Source of the DNA: Naasia sp. SYSU D00057
GTDB lineage: Bacteria > Actinomycetota > Actinomycetes > Actinomycetales > Microbacteriaceae
Assembly: GCF_017916505.1 (NCBI RefSeq)
Contig: NZ_JAFMSZ010000002.1
Span: 310,001 to 374,000 of the forward strand
Direction of reading: 5' to 3'
DNA: 64,000 bases
Under the pieces are notes generated by a model. The model saw only the letters and a program-made list of their open reading frames with translations. It was not told where the DNA came from and did no database searches. The position numbers and the translations under genes are program-made. This document shows, one piece after another, positions 10,914 to 19,107 of the stretch (its first letter is position 1; every line of letters starts with the position of its first letter).

Positions 10914-11557
10914 GACGCCACTCCCATCTCGTCCCTCAGCCGGATCATGCCGTCCCTCAATCGTGTCTTCACCGTGCCGAGCGGGATCGAGAGGCGTTCC
11001 GCGATCTCGCTCTGGGTGAGGCCCTCGTAGTACGCGAGGCTGATGGCCTGGCGCTGCAGCTCCGTCAGTCTCTGCATCGCCACCCTCACCCGATCGTTCT
11101 CCAGGCGGATCTCCGCCTGCTCGGCGACGTCGTCGATGGCCGCGGTGAAGTCCCGGACGCCGACGCGGAGGTCCCGGTCCCGACCCGCCTGTGAGGAACG
11201 GATGCGGTCCACCGCGCGGCGGTGGGCCATCGTGAGGATCCACGTCGTCGCTGACCCTCTATTCGGTTCATACCGCCCCGCGGATTGCCACACCTCGAGG
11301 AAGACCTCCTGCGCGACCTCCTCGGACTGTGCCGGATCGACGAGGACGCGGCGGATGAGCCCCAGGACGCGGGAGGCGGTGGCGTCGTACAGGTCCGCGA
11401 ACGCGGTCCGATCGCCGCGGGCGATGCGGCCGAGGAGATCCTCGACGGCGACGCCGATCGGAGTCGAGCTGCCGCGAGCCGAGTCGTCCTGCACGTTCCC
11501 AGCATGGCGCATCCCTGAGGACGTCTCGTCATCCGCGCCGCTGCGGCCGACGATCAC
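10910..11557 (-). CDS. sigK: ECF sigma factor SigK
   Basis: Up to 215 residues. Region 2 contains FADLYDATASRVLGLIRRVL and the core-binding segment EEVAQEVFLEVW followed by TWILTMAHRRAVDRIR. Region 4 ends in the helix-turn-helix TQSEIAERLSIPLGTVKTRL. It is co-transcribed with rskA. The start is uncertain: the GTG at 11557 has no Shine-Dalgarno, an ATG lies at 11512 (MRHAGNVQDD) and a GTG follows a few codons later. SigK in mycobacteria answers to redox at its anti-sigma factor and controls a small secreted-protein regulon; the regulon here is not visible. Confidence 0.87.
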   Translation of the reverse strand: MIVGRSGADDETSSGMRHAGNVQDDSARGSSTPIGVAVEDLLGRIARGDRTAFADLYDATASRVLGLIRRVLVDPAQSEEVAQEVFLEVWQSAGRYEPNRGSATTWILTMAHRRAVDRIRSSQAGRDRDLRVGVRDFTAAIDDVAEQAEIRLENDRVRVAMQRLTELQRQAISLAYYEGLTQSEIAERLSIPLGTVKTRLRDGMIRLRDEMGVAS

Positions 11558-11648
11558 GAGAAGGACCGAACCGCAGTTAACGCCTCTCGGCGCGGAGCCG
11601 CTCGAAGCGGCGAATTTTGGAGCCCGGGGTTACTGCGGTCCGGCCGAG

Positions 11649-12278
11649 TCAGTCTAACCCCCCGCTCCGCCAGAGCTTTGATGAGGCACTCAGGTCGGCC
11701 GCGATGGTGCTGAGGCGGGAGGCCCGGGTGGTGAGGTCGGTGGCGCGGCCGGGTTCGGCGGCATCGGCGTCGTCGGCGAGGCTCGCGCAGCCCGCCGCCT
11801 CAACCCGCGCGAAGGCCGCCGCGCGCTCGAGTGCGATGGCGAGGTCGCCGGTGAAGATGCCGCGCAGGATCTCGTCGGCGAGCGCGAGCACCTCGTCCGG
11901 TCCCGCCGGATCGGGGGCACCGGCGATCACCGGGTCGATGGTGCGTGCCACCGCGATGCCGCGCTGGTAGTAGAGGGCGATGCCGGCGGCGTCGCTGCGG
12001 ATCATGGCGCGCAGGAGATAGATGCGCCAGAGCGCGCCCGGCAGGCTGTGCGCGGTGGCGCGCGACCACAGCTCGGCGATCGCGTCGATGCCGTGCTCGT
12101 CCGTGAAGGTGACGAGGCGCTCGACGACCTCCGGGTCGCGCTCGGCACGGACCCGCGCGACGAGGGCGGCCGCCGTCTCGTGGGCGAGTCGGCTGACCGT
12201 GGCCGGGTCCTCCCCGCCCTGGAATCCTTCGAACTGGTAGCCGGCGAACTTGACCGGCTTAGAGAACCTCTCCGTCAC
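11649..12278 (-). CDS. Conserved actinobacterial helical protein, unknown function
   Basis: 209 residues from a GTG at 12278. It begins VTERFSKPVKFAGYQFEGFQGGEDP and is otherwise predicted to be alpha-helical, with no catalytic or metal motif that I can identify. Similar proteins occur in related genera next to other genes and are sometimes labelled DNA-binding or even RNA polymerase subunit without evidence. A TAGTGT hexamer (12291-12286 on this strand) lies seven bases before this GTG; a second in-frame GTG at 12287 overlaps that hexamer and is less likely. The reading frame continues far upstream, but that part is not protein-like. Confidence 0.7.
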   Translation of the reverse strand: MTERFSKPVKFAGYQFEGFQGGEDPATVSRLAHETAAALVARVRAERDPEVVERLVTFTDEHGIDAIAELWSRATAHSLPGALWRIYLLRAMIRSDAAGIALYYQRGIAVARTIDPVIAGAPDPAGPDEVLALADEILRGIFTGDLAIALERAAAFARVEAAGCASLADDADAAEPGRATDLTTRASRLSTIAADLSASSKLWRSGGLD

Positions 12279-12285
12279 CCGCGAC

Positions 12286-12291
12286 ACACTA
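12286..12291 (-). promoter_or_regulatory. -10 hexamer, leaderless layout
   Basis: TAGTGT on the minus strand, seven bases from the GTG at 12278; used to choose that start. Confidence 0.4.
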
Positions 12292-12440
12292 CGCCGGGGC
12301 CGCTGAGGGTCCGGCTCCGGTGGGGCGGGGCGGGTGCCGCGGGTCGTGCGGATCTCCATACCCCGTAGACGTCGCGAGTCGTCCTCACGATCCGAGCGAG
12401 GTGCGCGGCACTCGTCCGCTCCCGGGCGGGGGCGCGAGGG

Positions 12441-12446
12441 TACGCT
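12441..12446 (+). promoter_or_regulatory. -10 hexamer, leaderless layout
   Basis: TACGCT, seven bases before the ATG at 12454, with no Shine-Dalgarno between. Confidence 0.4.
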
Positions 12447-12453
12447 GTGCAGC

Positions 12454-12621
12454 ATGTGGCTGCTCGTCGCGCTCCTCGTCATCTGGGTGATCCTCGCGAT
12501 CATCGGGCTGGCGATCGACGCGATCCAGTGGCTCCTCTGGACCGCGCTCATCCTGATCGCGGTCACTCTGGTCTTCGGTGCGCTCATGCGGTTCATCCGA
12601 GGCCAGTCCCGCCGATTCTGA
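12454..12621 (+). CDS. Small two-span membrane protein, 55 residues
   Basis: Starts MWLLVALLVIWVILAIIG and consists of two hydrophobic helices separated by the short motif IQWLLW, with a basic tail (RFIRGQSRRF). It is paralogous in layout to the next gene, which has the matching turn LQFLLW between its two helices. Function is unknown; the pair resembles short stress-induced membrane proteins of Actinobacteria. The ATG is placed seven bases after TACGCT. Confidence 0.6.
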   Translation: MWLLVALLVIWVILAIIGLAIDAIQWLLWTALILIAVTLVFGALMRFIRGQSRRF

Positions 12622-12649
12622 CCAGGCCCTCGCGGAGGGAGCAACTCCC

Positions 12650-12811
12650 ATGTCCATCCTGCTCGTCGTGCTCGCGGTGATCGCGATCATCCTGCTGATC
12701 GTCGGCGGTGTGGTGGAGACCCTCCAGTTCCTCCTCTGGGTCGGCCTCGTCCTGCTGATCCTCTCCGCGATCGCGTTCCTGCTGCGCGTCATCACCGGTC
12801 GCCGCGTCTGA
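12650..12811 (+). CDS. Small two-span membrane protein, 53 residues, paralogue of preceding gene
   Basis: Starts MSILLVVLAVIAIILLIVGG with GGAGGG nine bases upstream. Two hydrophobic helices flank VETLQFLLWVG and the tail is basic (VITGRRV). It lies 28 bases after the previous small membrane gene and is probably co-transcribed. A 24-codon upstream extension runs through that gene's stop region and is rejected in favour of the Shine-Dalgarno-supported ATG. Confidence 0.62.
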   Translation: MSILLVVLAVIAIILLIVGGVVETLQFLLWVGLVLLILSAIAFLLRVITGRRV

Positions 12812-12880
12812 GGCGCGTCGGCGCTGAGCGCCTGTCGCGTCGAGTGCACCTCTGAACACCGAGTGCCCCCGGTGCACCAT

Positions 12881-12911
12881 GCGCACTCGGCGCCCCGGGG
12901 CGCACTCGGCG
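12881..12911. repeat. Pair of 12-base direct repeats in a GC-rich gap
   Basis: GCGCACTCGGCG occurs at 12881-12892 and 12900-12911, separated by CCCCGGG. Related GAGTGC fragments occur just upstream (12843 and 12861). The gap lies between a small membrane gene and tRNA-Lys; function unknown. Confidence 0.45.
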
Positions 12912-12960
12912 GACACCGCACCGCGCTCGGCGGGGCGTATGCGGCGTTAGATTGGTGCGC

Positions 12961-13036
12961 GGGCCTCTAGCTCAGTCGGTAGAGCAGCGGACTTTTAATC
13001 CGCGGGTCGTGGGTTCGAGCCCCACGGGGCCCACCA
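12961..13036 (+). tRNA. tRNA-Lys, anticodon TTT
   Basis: Complete cloverleaf: acceptor GGGCCTC (12961-12967) pairs with GGGGCCC, the D-arm is GCTCAGTCGGTAGAGC, the anticodon stem-loop is GCGGA-CTTTTAA-TCCGC with anticodon TTT, and the T-arm is GTGGGTTCGAGCCCCAC. The CCA end is encoded (13034-13036). The discriminator base is A. Confidence 0.97.
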
Positions 13037-13223
13037 CACCGCATCGGCGGCCGCGCCCCGACTCCCCTTCTGCACGTGCCGTCGGCCCCGCGCAGGCGCC
13101 GGGCGCGATTCTCGGGGGGCATCCGCGGCGGGCGCAAGGCCCTGACACGGCCCTTGCGCGCGGCGTAGCGTCCGTAAGCGGGCGGCATCACGCCCGCCGA
13201 TTCCGTCGATGCGAAGGAGAGCC

Positions 13224-14015
13224 ATGACGAAGGTCGAACACAGGATCCTCGTGAACGTCCCAGTCAGCGTTGCCTACAACCAGTGGACGCAGTTCGAGGA
13301 CTTCCCGCACTTCATGAACGGCATCAAGAAGGTCACGCAGCTGAGCGACGACCGCCTCGAGTGGGTCGCCGAGATCGCCGGGGTCCGGCGCCAGTGGGAG
13401 GCGAAGATCCTCGAGCAGATCCCCGACAAGAAGGTCTCCTGGGCCGCGACCGAGGGTGCGACCAACGCCGGGGAGGTCCGCTTCGAGGACCTCGGCGGAG
13501 GTCAGACCTCCGTTCAGCTCACGCTCGAGTACGAGCCCGAGGGCCTCGTCGAGAAGGTCGGCGACAAGCTCAACGTCGTCGAGCGTCAGACCGAGCACGA
13601 CCTCGAGCGGTTCAAGGCGCTGATCGAGGCCGAAGGCTATGCCTCCGGAGCGTGGCGGGGAACCGTCACGGACGTCCCCGGCACGCCGGGGATCGAGGAT
13701 GCGGACGCCTCGCGCGGCGACTCCGGCAAGGCCGGCGTCTCGGGCAAGGTCGTCGCCGCGGGTGTGGCGGCCGCCGCGGCGGCGGTCGGCGTCGCAGCGG
13801 CGACCAAGAAGAAGGACACGCCCGACCTCGAGGTCGTCGACGCCGACGTGGAGACGGTCACCCCCGTCGAGACGGTCCCGGCGGCCGACGACTACGCCAC
13901 GACCGGCACGACCGGCACAACCGGCACGACGGGCACGACCGACGCCCCGGTCATGACCGACGTGACCGACCCGACGGTCGACCCCACGATCCGGGGCGAG
14001 AGCCCCGACCGCTAG
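13224..14015 (+). CDS. SRPBCC-family (cyclase/dehydrase-like) protein with low-complexity tail
   Basis: 263 residues; the ATG at 13224 has AAGGAG six bases upstream. Residues 1-140 form an SRPBCC fold of the polyketide-cyclase type, with VEHRILVNVPVSVAYNQWTQ and the family segment FEDFPHFMNGIKKV. Residues about 150-263 are a low-complexity region: a hydrophobic Ala/Val stretch (KVVAAGVAAAAAAVGVAAA), a KKKD cluster and four to five TTG repeats. Ligand and role are unknown; relatives are often stress-linked. The Ala/Val stretch could act as a membrane anchor, which is a guess. Confidence 0.75.
   Translation: MTKVEHRILVNVPVSVAYNQWTQFEDFPHFMNGIKKVTQLSDDRLEWVAEIAGVRRQWEAKILEQIPDKKVSWAATEGATNAGEVRFEDLGGGQTSVQLTLEYEPEGLVEKVGDKLNVVERQTEHDLERFKALIEAEGYASGAWRGTVTDVPGTPGIEDADASRGDSGKAGVSGKVVAAGVAAAAAAVGVAAATKKKDTPDLEVVDADVETVTPVETVPAADDYATTGTTGTTGTTGTTDAPVMTDVTDPTVDPTIRGESPDR
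13899..13943 (+). repeat. Five tandem 9-base units coding TTG repeats
   Basis: Unit ACGACCGGC, repeated with single-base changes, encodes Thr-Thr-Gly four times plus a TTD copy in the tail of the SRPBCC protein. Copy number can change by slippage without breaking the frame. Confidence 0.8.
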
Positions 14016-14054
14016 GAGAGGCGGCCTCCTCGGCCACTCGACAGCGCCACGACA

Positions 14055-14090
14055 GACGAAGGCCCCTCACGCCGTTGGGGGGCCTTCGTC
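14055..14090 (+). terminator. Hairpin terminator after SRPBCC gene
   Basis: GACGAAGGCCCC (14055-14066) pairs with GGGGCCTTCGTC (14079-14090), a perfect 12-base stem with a 12-base loop; no T-run follows, as is usual in Actinobacteria. Confidence 0.7.
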
Positions 14091-14217
14091 GGCATGTGCG
14101 CGCGGCACACGCGAGCACGCGCCGATTCGCGCCCCAGTCCGTCACCGCATTCAGGGGCGACGCGGGGCCTGGTACGTTGGCCGCACCTCCACACGCAGCG
14201 GTGTCGAAGGAGTCCGG

Positions 14218-15807
14218 ATGGCGACACACGAAGGCGCTCCCGCCGCAGCCCCCGCGCGCGAGCAGTGGAGCGGCCAGGTCGGGTTCATCCTCTCGGCGAT
14301 CGGGTCCGCGGTCGGGCTCGGCAACATCTGGCGGTTCCCGGGGGTCGCCTACGAGAACGGCGGCGGGGCTTTCCTCATCCCGTACATCGTGGCGCTGCTC
14401 TCGGCGGGGATCCCCATCCTGTTCCTCGACTACGCCATCGGGCACCGCTTCCGGGGCTCGGCGCCGCTGAGCCTGCGCCGGCTCGGCGGCCGGCCGCTCG
14501 AGGCGCTCGGGTGGTTCCAGGTCGCGATCGCGTTCGTGATCTCGCTGTACTACACCGCCGTCATCGCATGGGCCCTCAGCTACTTCATCTTCTCGTTCGA
14601 CCTCCGCTGGGGGGACGACCCGGCGGGCTTCCTGCAGGGCGATTACCTGCAGGTGAGCGACCCGGGCGTCAGCCTCCAGTTCGTGCCCGGAGTGCTGATC
14701 CCGCTCGCACTCGTCTGGATCGCGACGCTCCTGGTCCTCGGCGCGGGCGTGGCGAAGGGACTCGAGCGGGCGAACGTGATCTTCCTGCCGCTCCTCGTGG
14801 TCGGCTTCCTGGTGCTCGTCGTCCGCGCCCTCTTCCTCGAGGGGGCGGATGTCGGACTGAACGCGCTGTTCACGCCCGACTTCGCGGCGCTGGCGGACCC
14901 GAACGTGTGGATCGCGGCCTACAGCCAGATCTTCTTCTCACTGTCGATCGCTTTCGGCATCATGATCACCTACGCCTCCTACCGGCGACGGCGGGCCAAC
15001 CTGACGGCTCCCGGCCTCGTCGTCGCGTTCGCGAACTCGTCGTTCGAGATCCTCGCCGGCATCGGCGTGTTCGCGACCCTCGGCTTCTTCGCCGTCCAGC
15101 AGGGCGTGGCCGTCGGCGAGCTCGAGGGCCTCACCGGCGTCGGCCTGTCGTTCGTCACGTTCCCCGCGATCGTGTCGCAGATGCCGGGCGGCCCCTTGTT
15201 CGGCGCCCTGTTCTTCGGATCCCTCACGCTCGCCGGGTTCACCTCGCTCATCTCCGTGCTGCAGGTCGTCTCGGCGGGGGTCCAGGAGAAGTTCGGTCTC
15301 AGCCGCTGGCAGGCGACGCTGGGCATCGGGGGCACGGCGGCGATCCTCTCGGTGCTGCTCTTCTCGACCACCACGGGGCTGCTCGCCCTCGACGTGGTCG
15401 ACAACTGGGCGAACAACGTCGGCATCGTCGGGTCCGCGGTGCTCACGACGATCCTCGTGATCTGGGTGCTGCGGAAGGGCCCGGAGCTCCAACACCACCT
15501 CAACACGGTCTCCACCTTCCGGGTGGGGCGCGTGTGGATCGTCCTCGTCGGCGGACTCGTGCCGGTGCTGCTCGGCTACATGCTCCTGTCGCGCATCATC
15601 ACCCTCCTCGTCGAGGGGTACGCCGGCTACCCGACCTCCTACCTGGGCGTGTTCGGCTGGGGCACGATCGGCCTGATCGTCGTCGCCGCGGCGGTGCTCA
15701 CCGTGCTGCCGTGGCGGGCGAACCGGGAGCCCTTCACCGCATGGCCGCCGTACTCGGCGCGGTCCACCTCCTCGTCACGGACACCGCTTCAGGGAGGACG
15801 GCGATGA
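14218..15807 (+). CDS. metP: Sodium-dependent NSS-family amino-acid transporter, MetP-like
   Basis: 529 residues, AAGGAG before ATG 14218. The first helix carries the sodium/substrate motif GSAVGLGNIWRFPGVAYENGGG typical of bacterial neurotransmitter:sodium symporters (written here in two parts: GSAVGLGNIWRFP and YENGGG). About 12 membrane spans follow. The methionine/alanine assignment comes from the next gene, a MetS-type small subunit overlapping the stop by ATGA; in Corynebacterium MetP needs MetS for methionine uptake. The last about 25 residues are polar and low in complexity. Confidence 0.87.
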   Translation: MATHEGAPAAAPAREQWSGQVGFILSAIGSAVGLGNIWRFPGVAYENGGGAFLIPYIVALLSAGIPILFLDYAIGHRFRGSAPLSLRRLGGRPLEALGWFQVAIAFVISLYYTAVIAWALSYFIFSFDLRWGDDPAGFLQGDYLQVSDPGVSLQFVPGVLIPLALVWIATLLVLGAGVAKGLERANVIFLPLLVVGFLVLVVRALFLEGADVGLNALFTPDFAALADPNVWIAAYSQIFFSLSIAFGIMITYASYRRRRANLTAPGLVVAFANSSFEILAGIGVFATLGFFAVQQGVAVGELEGLTGVGLSFVTFPAIVSQMPGGPLFGALFFGSLTLAGFTSLISVLQVVSAGVQEKFGLSRWQATLGIGGTAAILSVLLFSTTTGLLALDVVDNWANNVGIVGSAVLTTILVIWVLRKGPELQHHLNTVSTFRVGRVWIVLVGGLVPVLLGYMLLSRIITLLVEGYAGYPTSYLGVFGWGTIGLIVVAAAVLTVLPWRANREPFTAWPPYSARSTSSSRTPLQGGRR

Positions 15808-15971
15808 CGCCTCTCGCGATCACGTTCCTCATCGTCGCGATCCTCGTGATCTGGGGCGGACTCGCCGCGAGCGCGGTCTACCTCACGCGCCGGCCGGAAC
15901 TCGAGGACTACCCGACGGGCGGCATCGACGACCACCGGGAGGACGACGCGCCGGCCATCCGGGACACCTGA
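15804..15971 (+). CDS. metS: MetS-like small subunit of methionine/alanine importer
   Basis: 55 residues, ATG overlapping the MetP stop by four bases (ATGA). One hydrophobic helix (TPLAITFLIVAILVIWGGL) is followed by a hydrophilic acidic tail with RRPELEDYP. Size, single span, tail and position match the NSS-transporter small subunit MetS. Confidence 0.85.
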   Translation: MTPLAITFLIVAILVIWGGLAASAVYLTRRPELEDYPTGGIDDHREDDAPAIRDT

Positions 15972-16092
15972 CCCCTCTCCGCGCCGGGGGGGGCTCGCAC
16001 CGGCGTCCGCCGGACGCAATTCCCGGGCGCACGTCCACCCGGACGCCCTACCATTCGAGCACCACCGCAACTCGTCCGTGGGGAGCGTCATC

Positions 16093-16587
16093 ATGGTCCA
16101 GGTCCGCGTCGTCGGAGTCGCTCTCGATTCGGGCGCCCAGCACCTCATCCTGCTGAAGCCGCTCGACGAGGAGCCCGGTCCGGGCAGGATCCTGCCCATC
16201 TGGATCGGGCCGCAGGAGGCCACCTCGATCGTCATCGCGGTCGAGGGAGCCGAGGCGCCGCGGCCCCTCGCGCACGACCTGATGAAGAGCCTGCTCGAGA
16301 CGGTCGGCGCGACCGTCGAGCGGGTCGAGGTGACGAAAATCGAGGACGGAACCTTCTACGCCGAGATCACGCTGCGCACGCGCGAGGGCCGACGCCTCCT
16401 CGACGCCCGGCCCTCGGATGCGATCGCGCTGGCCGCGCGCGTCGACGCCCCCATCTGGGTCGCGGACGCCGTGCTCGACGAGGCCGGCATCATCGAGGAG
16501 GTCGACGAGGGTCCGAGCGAGGAGGCGAAGCTCGCCGAGTTCAAGCGCTTCCTCGACGAGGTCGACCCGGAGGACTTCCAGGGCTGA
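16093..16587 (+). CDS. Bifunctional nuclease family protein (DUF151)
   Basis: 164 residues. The ATG at 16093 is preferred to a GTG at 16078 because GGGGAG lies seven bases before it. Family signatures: LPIWIGPQEATSI near residue 34, RPLAHDLM, and RPSDAIALAARVDAPIWV. A C-terminal acidic helical tail (UVR-like in some homologues) is short here. Relatives have been reported with RNase and DNase activity, and are ubiquitous in Actinobacteria; the cellular role is not settled. Confidence 0.85.
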   Translation: MVQVRVVGVALDSGAQHLILLKPLDEEPGPGRILPIWIGPQEATSIVIAVEGAEAPRPLAHDLMKSLLETVGATVERVEVTKIEDGTFYAEITLRTREGRRLLDARPSDAIALAARVDAPIWVADAVLDEAGIIEEVDEGPSEEAKLAEFKRFLDEVDPEDFQG

Positions 16588-16600
16588 GGGGCCCTCTCCC

Positions 16601-16639
16601 GAACGAAACATTTCCATGTCGCGGTAGGGACTTTCGTTC
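16601..16639 (+). promoter_or_regulatory. Inverted repeat upstream of xylanase gene
   Basis: GAACGAAA (16601-16608) and TTTCGTTC (16632-16639) form an 8-base perfect inverted repeat 23 bases apart; a smaller palindrome GAAACATTTC lies at 16605-16614. A TACACT hexamer at 16644-16649 may be the -10, so the right arm falls in the promoter. Candidate operator for a LacI-type or similar sugar repressor. Confidence 0.5.
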
Positions 16640-16710
16640 CGATTACACTCCCGAGGAGGGGCCGCGCTCGCGCGCACCCCCGTGTTCCGTACCTCGAGGA
16701 GGAGATACCT

Positions 16711-18012
16711 TTGACTGCCCCCGTTCCCCCGACCGATCCGAGCATGAGGCACCGCATCGCGGACGCCACCGTCACCGTCCTCGGCCCCGACGGTCGCCCG
16801 CTCGCCGACACGGAGGTCACGGTTGAGCAGACCCGGCACGCCTTCGCGTTCGGCAACATCGGCTTCGACTTCATCCCCCTCGCCAACGGCGAGACCGACG
16901 CCGACGCGGTGGCCGAGGAGGTCGAGACCTTCGGCGGTGCCGCGCTCGACCAGCTCGAGCACCTGTCGGGCCTGTGGCTCGAGCTCTTCAACACCGCGAC
17001 GCTGCCGTTCTACTGGGGCCGCTTCGAGCCGCAGCGCGGCAAGCCGGACACCGAGCGCCTCCGCAAGACCGCGCAGTGGTTCGCCGACCGCGGCGTGACC
17101 GTGAAGGGCCACCCACTCGTCTGGCACACCGTGACCGCGCCCTGGCTGCTCGACCTGCCCCTCGACGAGATCGAGCAGGCGCAGCGCGCCCGCATCCAGC
17201 GCGACGTGAGCGACTTCGCGGGCCTCATCGACATCTGGGACGCGATCAACGAGTCCGTCATCATGCCGGTCTTCACGAACGGCGACAACGGCATCACGAA
17301 GCTCGCCTACGACCGCGGCCGCCTGCACATGATCCGCATGGCGTTCGAGGAGGCCCGCGCGGCGAACCCCGACGTCACGCTGCTCATCAACGACTTCGAC
17401 CTGTCGTCCGCCTACGAGTGCCTCATCGAGGGCGTGCTCGAGGCCGGCATCCAGATCGACGCGATCGGCCTGCAGACCCACATGCACCAGGGCTACTGGG
17501 GCGAGGAGAAGATGCTCGCCATGGTCGACCGCTTCGCGCGGTACGGCCTCCCCCTGCACATGACCGAGTCGACGATCCTCTCCGGACACATCATGCCGGC
17601 GGAGATCGAGGACCTGAACGACTACCGGATCCCCGAGTGGCCGTCGACGCCCGAGGGCGAGGAGCGGCAGGCGGACGAGCTCGTGCGGCACTACCGCTCG
17701 CTCGTCTCGCACCCGTCGATCCAGGCGATCAACTACTGGGGCATCACCGACAACGGCTCCTGGCTCGGCGCCCCGGTCGGTCTCGTCCGCGGCGACGGCA
17801 GCCTGAAGCCGTCGTTCGGCGCGATGCGCGACCTCATCAAGGGCGAGTGGTGGCTCGCGCCCACTCCGCTGCGCACCGACGCGGATGGCCGCGTGCCGGT
17901 GAGCGGCTTCCTCGGCGACTACGCGGTGATCGCAGGCGGCGACACGGCGGCGTTCACGCTGACGACCGCCGGGGAGACGACCGCCGAGGCACGCCTGGGC
18001 GCCGGCCGATAG
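16711..18012 (+). CDS. Intracellular GH10 endo-1,4-beta-xylanase
   Basis: 433 residues from a TTG at 16711, seven bases after GAGGAGGAG. No signal peptide, so it acts in the cytoplasm, probably on imported xylo-oligosaccharides. An N-terminal beta-rich segment of about 45 residues precedes the GH10 barrel. Barrel motifs: GHPLVWH, the acid/base E181 in WDAINESV, and the nucleophile E286 in LHMTESTI, 105 residues apart as expected; NYWGITDNGSW near 345 completes the active site. The C-terminal strand-rich tail is short. It faces the acetyl-xylan esterase gene across a strong hairpin. Confidence 0.92.
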   Translation: MTAPVPPTDPSMRHRIADATVTVLGPDGRPLADTEVTVEQTRHAFAFGNIGFDFIPLANGETDADAVAEEVETFGGAALDQLEHLSGLWLELFNTATLPFYWGRFEPQRGKPDTERLRKTAQWFADRGVTVKGHPLVWHTVTAPWLLDLPLDEIEQAQRARIQRDVSDFAGLIDIWDAINESVIMPVFTNGDNGITKLAYDRGRLHMIRMAFEEARAANPDVTLLINDFDLSSAYECLIEGVLEAGIQIDAIGLQTHMHQGYWGEEKMLAMVDRFARYGLPLHMTESTILSGHIMPAEIEDLNDYRIPEWPSTPEGEERQADELVRHYRSLVSHPSIQAINYWGITDNGSWLGAPVGLVRGDGSLKPSFGAMRDLIKGEWWLAPTPLRTDADGRVPVSGFLGDYAVIAGGDTAAFTLTTAGETTAEARLGAGR

Positions 18013-18033
18013 CGGTCTCGGCGCGGGTGATAG

Positions 18034-18070
18034 GTCCTCGCCGCGGGTGTCGTTCCCCCGCGGCGAGGAC
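18034..18070. terminator. Bidirectional terminator between converging xylan genes
   Basis: GTCCTCGCCGCGGG (18034-18047) and CCCGCGGCGAGGAC (18057-18070): perfect 14-base stem, 9-base loop, between the GH10 gene (+) and the CE7 gene (-). Confidence 0.75.
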
Positions 18071-18098
18071 GCCTCCGGCGCGCCGAGCGGCATCCGCC

Positions 18099-19061
18099 CT
18101 ACGCGAGCCGCTCCTTGAGGAACGCGAGCGCGCCCAGCTCGTCCTCGATGGCGCCGCCCTCGTGGCCGTTGAACGGCCACACGGTGATCGACTTGGGCCC
18201 CGCGTACTCGTGGAACGCGCCGAACACCGTGGAGGGCGGGCAGATCCGGTCCTCGAGCGCGGCCGAGAACAGCGCCGGCGCGGTCGCCCGGCGTGAGAAG
18301 TTGACGCCGTCGATGTAGCGCAGAGTGGCCATCGCCCGATCCACCTGATCGCGGTGGATGCGCAGGTAGGCCGCGACCTCGCCGTAGGGGTATGCGTCGG
18401 TCACCGCAAGCGCCCGCGGGAAGTCGCAGAGGAAGGGCACGAACGCCACGACGGCGGCGAGGTCGTCGCGGAGCCCCGCGACCGCGAGCGCGATGCCGCC
18501 GCCCTGGCTTCCGCCCTGCACGGCGATGCGGTCCACATCTACCACGTCGAGCGTGCGCACGGCGTCGACCGCGAGCACCGCGTCTGTGAAGAGGCGGCGG
18601 TAGTAGTAGTCGGCGGGCGAGCCGATGCCGCGGGTCATGACGCCGGGCACCTGGGCGCCGGTCGCCCCGAAATCGGACGTCTCGCCGCGGCTCCATCCGG
18701 AGCCCTGGCCGCGGGTGTCCATCTGCAGGTGGGCGAAGCCCGCGGAGGCGAGGAGCAGGTTCTCCGCGGGGTTGCCGCGCCCGCCGCCGTAGCCGACGTA
18801 CTGCACGACGGTCCGCAGCGGCCCGGTGGCGCCGCGGGGCACCCGGAGCCAGGCGCGGATCGGCTGGCCGCCGAAGCCGGGGAACGTGACGTCGAACACG
18901 TCGAGGGTCTGCAGGCCGGCGTCGACCCGCTCGAGCACGACCTTCCCGCCGGCGGCCCGCGACTCGGCGAGCGTCTCCTGCCAGAACGCGTCGAAGTCGT
19001 CCGGCGCGGTCTGCTCGCTGCGGTACTCGCGGAGGGCGGCTTCGGGCAGGTCGACGATCAC
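18099..19061 (-). CDS. axe1: CE7-family acetyl-xylan esterase / cephalosporin-C deacetylase
   Basis: 320 residues from a GTG at 19061 with AAGGAG seven bases upstream. Alpha/beta hydrolase with the CE7 features: the RGQGxS-type segment DTRGQGSGWS, the nucleophile S185 in GGSQGGG, D271 in ALEDRICPP and H300 in GHEGG. No signal peptide, as is usual for CE7 enzymes, which deacetylate short xylo-oligosaccharides in the cytoplasm. It follows the GH51 gene by 46 bases on the same strand, likely in one operon with it and the LacI regulator. Confidence 0.92.
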   Translation of the reverse strand: MIVDLPEAALREYRSEQTAPDDFDAFWQETLAESRAAGGKVVLERVDAGLQTLDVFDVTFPGFGGQPIRAWLRVPRGATGPLRTVVQYVGYGGGRGNPAENLLLASAGFAHLQMDTRGQGSGWSRGETSDFGATGAQVPGVMTRGIGSPADYYYRRLFTDAVLAVDAVRTLDVVDVDRIAVQGGSQGGGIALAVAGLRDDLAAVVAFVPFLCDFPRALAVTDAYPYGEVAAYLRIHRDQVDRAMATLRYIDGVNFSRRATAPALFSAALEDRICPPSTVFGAFHEYAGPKSITVWPFNGHEGGAIEDELGALAFLKERLA

Positions 19062-19107
19062 GGAGTCTCCTTGACGACGAGGGGGCGCGGCGAATCGGCG
19101 GGCGAGG

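Noticed and set aside
10095-11243. 382-codon ORF joining RskA with an N-terminal extension
   Set aside because: The extension is an alternate frame of sigK. ATG 10913 in an ATGA overlap with sigK is the expected RskA start.
12952-13227. 91-codon plus-strand ORF with SVEQRTFNPRVVGSSPTGPT-like text
   Set aside because: This is the well-known false translation of a tRNA gene; tRNA-Lys(TTT) occupies 12961-13036.
13899-13943. CRISPR or minisatellite interpretation of the 9-base repeats
   Set aside because: Units are contiguous, very short and in frame within a coding region, without spacers or cas genes.
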